Source: Theocolax elegans (taxonomy: Eukaryota; Arthropoda; Insecta; Hymenoptera; Cerocephalidae). From it: a stretch of 64,000 bases of DNA. Position numbers and translations under genes: made by a program. Shown here in pieces: positions 54,327 to 64,000 of the stretch (the first letter of the stretch is position 1; each line of letters opens with the position of its first letter). The stretch covers positions 82,115,986-82,179,985 of the forward strand of contig CM047426.1 in NCBI GenBank assembly GCA_026168455.1, written 5' to 3'. The notes under the pieces were generated by a model. It did not search any database. It saw only the letters and a program-made list of their open reading frames with translations, and was not told where the DNA came from.

Positions 54327-54909
54327 TTATATGTATAAGTAATGAAGGGCAAGCAGAGAAACATTTACCAATAGCAAATGGAACGGCCGATAAAACGAAA
54401 TCTGCTCAAAGTTGCGCGGCTAAACATATTTTGCAGGCATTTTCTCACCAGACCATCTCGTACGAGCGCTTTACCATATCCCTCGGCAACGTTTTCCACA
54501 GGGGATCACTGGCTCTCTCGACTTCATCGCCAAATCGATCTGACGTTTTCTCTCTCTCCGTTTCTCCTTCCCTCCCTGTTCCCCGGTCTCTGTTACTCTC
54601 CGTGTCGGATAGTCTCGGCCATCAAAACGCCATCTCGCGAGCTTTACTCTCTCGATCCACCAAAATTCCCTCGTTCTCGCAGGGACAAAGTCGGACTTCC
54701 ATATCCGGCGTCCATTCCGCAGCCTCCGTCTGTGTCTGCAGAATGCGAAGCAGCCGAGCGCTTGCCAGCCGGAAATCGAACGAGAACGCGATCCGTAAAT
54801 GAAGATTAGAGATTAAGGGAAGCCAAAGAGCAACGGAGACCGACCGAGTGAGATAGCTATATATCGAAAAGCCGAATTATTCTGGAGATATGCCCGAGGT
54901 GGAGAGTAC

Positions 54910-54932
54910 GAGAGAGAGAGAGAGAGAGAGAG
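54910..54932. repeat. (GA)n microsatellite
   Basis: A perfect GA run inside a purine-rich stretch. Confidence 0.9.
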
Positions 54933-55989
54933 TGAGAGGGAGAGGTGAGGCTTCAATCCACGGCCGAGTTGGAATGGTCCATCATCATAGCAACCCGTAT
55001 GGTTATATTACGGTAATAACGGTGGAGGGAGGTATAAAATCGAGTCGAGTTAACTTTATCATTTATAAATTTTCGGGATTTTGAGATTGGTGGAATTGTT
55101 CTTGAGAAACTGGTTCAAACCAAGCTACTTGAAGGGGTCTCCCCGGTTGATCTCATTTTCCGTTACGATGACCGAGCTGCATTTTGTATTAAATTTTTCG
55201 AGTGCTCCTCGGGTTAACAAGGTTAATTTACCAAGTAGAAAAAATACTTGTAATTTGTTAGTACGGCGCAAATTGAAATTGGGTTTTGGAAATTGTATCC
55301 GAATGACGATATATAGTGTCAGGATCAAATTATCTTGAGCTTATTAAGAAATAAGAAGAGGCTAAAGTGTCGTACTCTGTAAAAACTTTTTTTTTGTTAA
55401 AGTTAAAGTTAAATTATTGATATTTATCATACAGTCTAAGAGGTAGAGTTTAATCAATTTATTCAAAAATTTGGTCGACCTAATTAAATGAATCTTAGTA
55501 CAAATTTCAGCTAGAATTTCACGATTGTTGAAAATGTAGGCAAAGTAACGAAATATTATACCTTCTGTAATCCTTAATTAGTCCAATTTTATTCGAGAGT
55601 TTGCATATAACTGTTCTTGAAAATTAGTCTTATTTGCAAGGGTAATAAATTAAGTTAAATTACTATGTTAATTATTAATCAATATTAACTCTATATCTAA
55701 GGCACTATTGTTTGTAACGGTACAGTGTAATTTATTAAAGTAATATTAATTTTATTAAATTAGAAAATTATGAGCAAATGATTTAACAAATCCTGTAGAT
55801 CCTTTTATAAATAAATAATTATATCCGTTTATTTAATGTCCGGGTTTAGCAACGTGATAATATCTGTAGAGTCCAAATATGTGCTGGGTCAACAATGAAA
55901 TCCTTACATCAATAGACACGTAAGTATCGCACCGTGATGCCTAATTTACTTACTAGAGAAGTATATCAATTAATAATTTAGAGATTGAA

Positions 55990-56011
55990 GAGAGAGAGAG
56001 AGAGAGAGAGA
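55990..56011. repeat. (GA)n microsatellite
   Basis: A perfect GA run in AT-rich surroundings. Confidence 0.9.
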
Positions 56012-56199
56012 TGTAAGGGTAAGTGTTATTACGACCTCCGTCTATTACAAGAAAATGAAATTAAATAAAGGTTAGTAGGTGATGTATTTGTATACGTAGA
56101 ATATCATATGTTTCTAACATTTGCATAGCGTCAAACGAAAATATTTCCGTCGACTAATTTGTCTACACAAAGGTTATTTGCATTAAAATCTATTCTAGT

Positions 56200-56860
56200 C
56201 TAAAAGACCGGCGTTTCGGGTTAGTTGACTCTGGAAAAATATACGGGGTAAAAATGTGATAGCGTTAGAATAGAGTTAAATCCCGAAGACGAAGAGATTG
56301 AGGAACTCGTACAAAATCCGCGAAGCGATGAAGCAGAACTCGTCTGTCTAGTGTATCTCAAAGGTGGATACAGAGAGGTAGGATCCAAGCAACCCGTGAT
56401 GCGTTGCATCCGTCCCTCGCGCTCGAGAATAGCTCTCGTTATGCAAGTGAGTGGTGTGGGTGGTATAGAAGAGGAGGGCCGCCGTTGCATTGTCTATGGG
56501 AAGAGACCGTCGAAAGGACCCCGAGACAGCCTCCACACAGCCTCCACAGAGCCTCCACACAGCCCCGACACAGCCCCGACACAGCCCCGGGACATCCCCC
56601 TACTGTATGACGTTGGAGCGGCAGTGCGACGCCAGAATGACAGTAATTAGCAGGGACTTTATGTACACCTGTCTCGGGACGACGTTTGCGCGCGACGGGG
56701 CGAACCCACCGGGTTTCCATCTCCCACTCCATCGCTACACGCTCAGACTCGAGCGATAGTTTCCCCTAATTCGCGATGTACTCGGTAACCTCGCAGCTCG
56801 CTACCCCAGCTAGCACACTCGGATACTCACCTACTCTCCCGAGCTAATTAATCGACATTC
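56200..56860. other. GC-rich block around the minisatellite
   Basis: Base composition shifts to GC-rich here, after AT-rich DNA on both sides. Several overlapping open frames on both strands reflect repeat and composition. No splice-bounded exon or known domain could be recognised. It could hold a promoter or an untranslated exon of a neighbouring gene. Confidence 0.3.
56519..56595. repeat. 11-bp minisatellite, seven units
   Basis: Seven consecutive 11-bp units: CCCCGAGACAG, then CCTCCACACAG variants (three), then CCCCGACACAG (two), then a degenerate CCCCGGGACAT. The period is not a multiple of three, so the repeated Pro/Ser/Thr-rich translations in all frames are a by-product. It lies in a GC-rich block (56.38-56.86 kb). 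Confidence 0.9.
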
Positions 56861-59315
56861 TTGGGGAGCCTTCTCCCCATCTCCACCGTTAATATTTTAC
56901 CCATTTTTACTAACTCCCACTACTGCTCTACCTATTACTACTGGGGTTACCAATTGCTAAATCAATCTACTCGTTTATCTCTTTATCTCTAGTTGAGCCA
57001 TCACTCCGTAACGCGATAGGCAATTTCCAAATGGTTGCATTTAAAGTTACACTTTTCATCGATTCGAACCTAGAAAAATTAACGACTTCATTAAATATAT
57101 TATAAACACGATCGGCATCAGCACTGCGCTAGTATTGCTTTTCTAATTGATATCTGCATCTTATATGTATAACAATCATTGATTAGTATGGTCATAATTT
57201 GGTTAGATTTTAACTAAGGAAATTAGAAACTAATTTTGGATATTAAGGAGGTTTCAATCATTATTACCAGATTTACTATCAGCGATGCCATTAATTGTAG
57301 ATAAGGCGGACATATATCTAGAGACCACTTTGGTACCCGTAATGCATGATGTTTTGATAGATATTATACTCACACGATAGAAATACTTCATCAAATTTAC
57401 GTAAGGTAAGGTAATTCCTACCTAATTTAGGAATTAGTTTCATCAAGATAATATCTAATCAAATTAGAATTTCAACGTATGCATTTAATTAATACGCGTG
57501 TCAAGCTCGCCTTGTTGGATTTAAAACAACAATGTTCGTGTCAGTATATAAAGAAATTTACTTCTCTCAAATTCGTTATTTTCACGAATAATATTAAAAT
57601 ACTGCGCGATATAAAATTCAGCGTGAAAGTAACCTCATTAAACAAAGTATGAGAGTCATTTTAACCAGGTATTGCAGTATCAATAACATATTTTAACATT
57701 TGAACAAAATAGAAACATAAAAATGAACATTAATTTTAAATGATAAATGTTCTAATACCGATACAAAATAAAGTGCAACTATTGCAGTAAACATTTTCAT
57801 CCTCTAAAAAAACCAATAAATTGCCACGATTATTGTGAAATGTGAGCATTCAAGCTATTACGTAGCGTAATTTTTAGAGAAACGTTAAAACCCTCGTTCA
57901 CTGATTGTAGTTTGCGGATGAAGTATTTTAGTTACCGTAACAAACTTAGAATTAGGTAATTCTAACTAGAAAAGCACCGAGTTCGCATTTTCATTTTATT
58001 TCTAGTCAGTTTTAAGGTAATTAACTTGTTGGTCCGAGTGAACCTACTTTACTAATTCGAAATTCTGTCGAAAAACCTTACCTTTTTTTTCGCACACCTT
58101 TACTTATATATACATTTAAATTATTTGCAATTCGTATTGATAGCGTACATGTTCAATTTTCAGTATATCAATAATAATAATAATGATAATGAAAAATTGA
58201 TAACGAGTTACAATGCACCTAGGATATAACCGAAGTATGCAAAAACTAATTGCTTGTTCCATAAAATAAATAGAAATTTCAACTAGTTAAGGAAATCACG
58301 CGTTAAAACGCGTTTCAAACGCATCAAAATTAGTTTGCCCCGTCAAAGTTATAATCGTCTCGCAAATGCGAATTGGCCCGCATGTAAATTACACAGTCAA
58401 GACAGGCATGAATCTCTAACGAAAATCGATCGACGAAGTTACACTTACTATTCTTTTAAAAATAAACGACCAAACTAACAACCACTCACGTTAAACTTTA
58501 ACTGTACGTATACCACGATTCTGCGAAGAGCATAGAGACTGTAATTAAATGACTGTATTAAATATTTTGTTTCATTAGGGTTAAATTATTTTTTTATAAT
58601 ACGATTAACAATTATACAAATTGAATTGCGGAGTTTAAAAAGCTAACCTGTTGTTGAAAGCATTAAATCGTACGAAAGATTGATGTTGTGTAGTTCAAGT
58701 AAATAATTCAATATAATTTTCTTAATGCAATTAGGTAATTATGGGTTAATTCAATTTTTAATTATTTGAGAGTACATCCTACAAATTTAATGCTTTGATA
58801 AAATAACTACTCAATTAATATCGCTTGCGTTTTATTATACGAAATATTGACAGAATAATCTGAATAATTTGAATCTAGAATCAAATTCCTACTTAGGACA
58901 AAGGAAGTATAGCTTAAACTTTTATATTAATTATAAGCAAAGTCAAGCATTTCGAGTATTACCTTATTATGCAAAGTGAAAAAATATAATTAAATATTTT
59001 TATCTTTCCTCGAATACTTTTTTTATATTCACAAAATGCGCCGTTTTATGCAAAATAATATCTGTACGAAAGACAAAGATTATAGTTCCATAAAATACAT
59101 AATTACAAGAGAAAAAATGACAAGTAAAATTTACTGATCAGTTAAGTAAAATCTAGAATTGTACGAAATGTAAATCAGATAAGTATATATTATTGATATA
59201 CTTCGGTAGGTAATTTACTAAAAACATATAATTTTAGTAAATTTTACTTAATTTAAAAGGTACTTGGAGTCGAAATTACTAAAACTCTTTAACAACTAGT
59301 TTAATAAGTCGTCTA

Positions 59316-59548
59316 TGACAGTTTTTAATTTTTATTAATAAAAAAAATGTTTGAAGATTTTGCGAACACCAGAACCCAATTCTGTATAGTATTTAAAACA
59401 ATCTGTTAAATATTTCTATAAATCCGTTACTAATGTCAGAGAATAGAGACTCAAGACAATATACTTATAATATTGCACACAATTGAGCTCTAGTACCAAA
59501 AGTCCCTAAAAACCTGTTTTAATTATCGACAAAAATTAAAAACTGTCA
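59316..59548. mobile_element. Small fold-back MITE-like element, 233 bp
   Basis: The terminal 18 bp TGACAGTTTTTAATTTTT (59316-59333) recurs inverted at 59548-59531. The arms continue with looser similarity, for example ACCAGAACCCAATT on the left against ACTAGAGCTCAATT when the right side is read on the minus strand, so most of the unit folds on itself. No clear target-site duplication and no coding frame were seen. Confidence 0.5.
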
Positions 59549-60267
59549 ATTGTATGTTGGTAAAAACGTTAGATTCGAAATTAGTTTTTAAAAACATTTC
59601 CTACATGCAATTAAAGTAATACAGTTTGTAAAAACGATCAATTAATAACATGTAAAACATATAAAAGTATTCAATGTTGCTGCATTTTTTGTAATCACGA
59701 TAAAAATTATTAATTCAATTAATCAAATTTACTACACATCTGAGTAAATATTACTCGTATTCACTGAACACAAAATTTACTGAAAAGACTTAAAGTTAAA
59801 TTTAATTTTTCTTGTTTTTCCGTACACGCAACTTAAATGTATATAATCATATAAAAATCTGGGAGATATTTAACTACAAATTCTTAAAAACTACCATCTG
59901 ATTCGACTATAAAGAATCTGTCGCGAGTCCAGCGAGTAAATGCAAATAAAGGTGTATAAAAGAAATCGCAAGCGCGTCAGAAAGTTAGAGAAAAAAGATA
60001 ATGTGGAGAAAGAAAAAAGATAAAAAAAGTCACAGGAGCCAAATAAAAAAAATAAGATCGAAAGGTTGAGGAAGCGGCCGTCGAATCTATGCGTCGTTTG
60101 CTCGGTCGCGGAAAGGCGCGATTTACGAGGCAGGACGATTTCCGCGGGAGCTCGCGCGAGGACGATAGATAGAGCCCCGAGGACACGGTTCGGCCATAAA
60201 CGACTCGACGCTGGCTTTTCGACGACGCGTATCGGTGTGTCCCTTCGCACGCGAGATACACATATAG

Positions 60268-60271
<4 letters not shown>

Positions 60272-60301
<30 letters not shown>
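60272..60301. repeat. (GA)n microsatellite
   Basis: A 30-bp GA run followed by interrupted GA sequence, at the right part of a GC-rich block (60.06-60.46 kb) with overlapping low-complexity frames on both strands. Confidence 0.95.
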
Positions 60302-60304
<3 letters not shown>

Positions 60305-63300
60305 GAGAGAGGTCGGGAAGGAGGTGAGGGAGAGAGGGGAAAGAGCCAAACCCACTCTCCTTCCCGATCTTCTGCGCGTCTTGAAGGTGTATACCCTCGT
60401 AAAGCTTGGTATAAGTTCTATGACTAAGAAACTTGCCGTCGAGAGATAACCTCTGCGTATTTATTTTTAGCCTTGCTTTCACGTTTATTGACTATAGGGG
60501 ATTCTTAGTATCTTTAAGTTTGAGGTTATCCGAGGATACGAGCTGCTGACCTAACTTTGCAGAATGTATAACTTTTGCTTATGCAAAATTTTTATTATAA
60601 CCATCCTACGATTTATTAAAGAACGATCATCTGTAAATTTTTTTGATTCAAGGAATATTATCTGCATGCGATATTTTTTAAAATTAAAAGTAATATCAAT
60701 AACCCATAAAAGCGTGATGTAAATTAAATGAATTTTCCTAGAAAAGTATTTTAATTGTGCCCGTAAAGAGGAACCTATCCATATTTTAATTTTATTTTCA
60801 ATAAATATTATTTTACACTCTATTTTTTTACATAGTCAAGTAAAACATATTTTAAATTTTACATTCAAATGTCGCTACTTTTTATTATTCATATAATATT
60901 TCGTGAGTTTCTACATATGTTTTTGATTTGTTGAAACTAATTAATTTTTATAAATCAATTTTATTACAGTAATATCAAATATTTTTTATTGTATATATAT
61001 ACACAATATATATACCTACGTGTATTTTGCCCAATTTTAATAATTAGAAAAATGATTTTTATATACTATCAATTTTTGTACATGAACATTTTTACAACAA
61101 TTTCGTATTAAATTCTAGTCAAATCATAATTAAAATGTATCGACAACTGAATACTAAATAATGTCACTTATCATATATTTACATGAAATAAATATATCGA
61201 ACATTACATATTATAAATTTAAGATTCTAAGAAAAGGATGACATAAATGAAATGGATAGTTCAGTTGAACATCTGTATGAATGAGTCATAATTTAAATCA
61301 AATATTTATGCAATGGTTATAGTCCTTTTCTTATAAAAAAAGATTCTCAAAAATTAAAGATATACATTTTCTAACGATTCACTTCTATGATGATTATATT
61401 AATAGAATCTAAATTTAAACAGAGATAGCCGGATGTCGCGAAACATTTATAGACAAAGATTTAATTGGTTATTTGATTTGTACACGGAAAGACATTAAAC
61501 TTAAATTTTTGTAGTCATGCAAGACAAGAAAAAGGTAAAGCTACTACAAGCACTAGAAATGTTTGTTTTTGAAAATTAGTAGATATAATTGACGATGTTT
61601 GTGCTAGTTCATTTTAGTATTAAAAACATATGCGTATATTAATGTAATAAAATGAATTTTTATTATATAATTTATCTAAAACCTTACACTTTCTTGTAGC
61701 AAAAAACTTGAGGCATTTGTAAAACATTTAATTTACTTTATTAACGTGATTAACTTATCATTTTATTATATCATGAATTCGTAAAATGTTATAATTGAAT
61801 ATATTCTAAGAAGATAATGAGATTAGCTATGAATGGAATATCAAAGCGCGGTCACACCAGTGCTTGAAAATCCGATCGAAATTAATCCTATATACTACTT
61901 AAAAAACACCTAGCAACAAGATCAAACAAGTATTATGCAGTTTTTGCACCACCTTCGCAGTTCTCGTTTGTGGTTCGAAAAAGCAAATACAAAGCATCTA
62001 ACAACATTCACAACGTATCACGAGCTTTGGGTTTGCACACAAAGGGAAATCTCGCACACGAATTTTCCCATATAATCTATGTATATACATATACATCTCT
62101 TTGAGAGGTACACCCAAGAAAAGGGTATCGAGAAATGGGTTAAGGAAGCTCTCCAATGCATAAATCATCAGATTGTGCACGAAACGTAATTCGATTCACC
62201 ATTCTCGATCGGCATCGTGCAGTGGCGATTTTTACTCGTGAATCCCGTTATTCATATATATACACACACTACACACTTACACATCTACGCTAACCTGTGT
62301 AACGAGGAGCATTGCGCCCGCGTATATTCACGCGCGATAACATCGCTCGGAGGTTTGCGACGAGTTACTACGTTCGCGGCTCGACTTAATGCGAGGGCGG
62401 ATCGCCTTTCAAAGGGATATATTTATTAAAAAAGTTTATTCTCATCCCGAGAACCGGAGATTTTTTATTTTTTTGTCGATGGAAATCGACGATACTTTGG
62501 GATACTAGTATCTCGGTAACTTTCAACTCATTGTACATAATTTGATGAAAATTTATAGGAAATTCACTTAAGGATGAACACGTACAAGAACCTTCCTAAT
62601 GTTTTTCATTTCATTATTATTTTTAGTTTATTTAGCTTGCAGGGTTAATATATAGCATGTTTACAACATTTAATTTATCGATATCGTCTCTATAACTAGA
62701 TTAACATGCTAAAATTTGGAAAAAAACTACCGAACCGGTTATATTTGTAATAAAGACTTTTTGCGTCTGCCACGATACGAGAGAGCGGTCACTCCGGAAC
62801 AACCTCATTAGTCGTTTACTCTTAATTTATATCCTTGTTATTGAATGATGTGTAATTCGTGCATCAAATTAATTATTTTCGTCATTGCGTCTATTGTCTT
62901 TTTGTATTGTACTAGTTCTAGTCGCGTTAATGCCCTTATGGTCACTGATATTTCCTTCAGACTGCAATCAATAATTATATCTATAACGATCGCACAAGTA
63001 AATGATAGAAAATCAATATGCACCAACATCATTTAAATGTATTTCTGATCATTATTTTTAAATTATTAATAATAAATCGTATAACGGAAACAGCCTTCTT
63101 GAGAGAATAATTTTATAATAATAGGGTCAAAAGTTAACAGGTAAAATTTATATTTGAAACATTATTATTGAATATACTAAGAGCTATATTTAATAATGTA
63201 AAGAAAGTTTCTTCAATAACAGGTTATTAAAATTTTTAAACTGTTTGTTTTATGTATACACATGCAAATGAAAGTTTACTCGATATACTGTTATTAAGTA

Positions 63301-64000
63301 GAGCAAATTATTGGTTTAAAACATTAAAAAATATCACGAGTAATATTATTTTTGATAAAAGTGTTAATGCACAAAAAGTATTATTTTATTTCTTTAAAAA
63401 TAAATATGATATTGATCATTTATTGTACAAATATAAGTTGTAAAGATAAAATAAGCAATGCATAAAAATATATTACATTATTGGAAAAAAATTAGTAAAG
63501 TAAATTTTATATTTCTTAATAAATTTAAATACGATATTAACCTTTTTCATACATATATTTTCATTGAAACGGTATTATATATGTTATGTAATGTATAAAT
63601 AAAAAATTCTCAGATTACGGAGTTTAGTTTCCAGAGTGTGAGTTGCTAAACGTATAATCGACCCTTAAAATGGGTGAAATACATCGGAGGCAAAAAAAGA
63701 ACTTTTTTTCAATACTCGTCAGGCGAAGCGAATGCGTCTCCTGTCGCATTTTCAAGGAATCCGAATTTGAAATGCCACTTTACCTGCCACGACCTCGTGA
63801 AAATATCTTTACGTCACTTCCGATTTTCTCGCTCCTTATTTCCCTCACGGTTTTCCCCCTTCTTTATAGCGTAAATTCGAAAGAAATTTTATTCATTTTA
63901 CGTCTACTTTGGTAGCGCGAGCTAAAGTGAGAAAAAAATATATATATGAATAAGTTTATGCAATGCTAGTAACCTATTCACTTTCCATTCCCATTATTTT

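Larger units (their letters stand above)
50849..56199. other. Intergenic sequence, no gene seen
   Basis: Right of the duplication the DNA is moderately GC-rich to about 51.15 kb, then AT-rich, with a GC-richer block at 54.38-54.95 kb. No supported gene. Confidence 0.45.
56861..64000. other. Intergenic sequence, no gene seen
   Basis: Largely AT-rich; contains the small fold-back (59316-59548) and a GC-richer block at 60.06-60.46 kb. A 63-codon plus-strand frame at 62845-63036 starts with ATG and has a hydrophobic N-terminus resembling a signal peptide (LIIFVIASIVFLYC), but its remainder is unremarkable and it is likely chance. Confidence 0.45.

Noticed and set aside
54287..54809. Two overlapping plus-strand frames of 171 and 143 codons
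   Set aside because: Ser/Pro/Leu-rich reads through CT-rich sequence in two frames at once; no known family.

Overview
The window reads as AT-rich nuclear DNA of an insect, most likely a hymenopteran (ant or bee). The reasons are long AT-rich non-coding stretches, GC- and CpG-rich islands, abundant GA/CA/TA microsatellites, no dense ORF packing, and one coding exon that matches an insect axon-guidance gene. Nothing looks prokaryotic: there are no operons, no long uninterrupted genes and no CRISPR array. I saw no tRNA or rRNA.

Only one protein-coding exon can be supported. It lies on the minus strand at 29516-29627. It encodes a signal peptide plus the start of a semaphorin (WQENVRPKMYVQL, followed by a split Gly codon), closest by memory to class-1 transmembrane semaphorin (Sema-1a / Fasciclin IV). 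It ends at a consensus GTGAGT donor in phase 1. On this reading everything from 29515 down to 1 is first-intron sequence of at least 29.5 kb, and the next exon lies outside the window or was missed. Upstream of the ATG is a short 5'UTR, a possible TATA/Inr core promoter near 29873-29903 and a GC-rich island to about 30.7 kb. The region 30.8-64 kb is 5' flanking or intergenic DNA in which no convincing gene was found.

Mobile and repeat content: a 639-bp MITE-like element with terminal inverted repeats and TTAA ends (14359-14997); a fold-back element of about 570 bp with arms of about 270 bp (31834-32402); a smaller fold-back of 233 bp (59316-59548); an 11-bp minisatellite (56519-56595); many GA, CA, TA, CG and triplet microsatellites; and a head-to-tail duplication of about 2.24 kb (46369-48609 and 48610-50848). 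The two duplicate copies differ by one substitution and four 1-bp indels, so this is either a very recent tandem duplication or an assembly artefact. The duplicated unit carries a cluster of three small hairpins.

I did not find a clearly new biological system. The most worthwhile leads are the near-identical duplication with its hairpin cluster, the long fold-back element, and possible regulatory sequence in the large Sema-1a-like first intron. Most long translations across the window are low-complexity reads through microsatellites or GC-rich DNA, many beginning at non-ATG codons, and were not called as genes.
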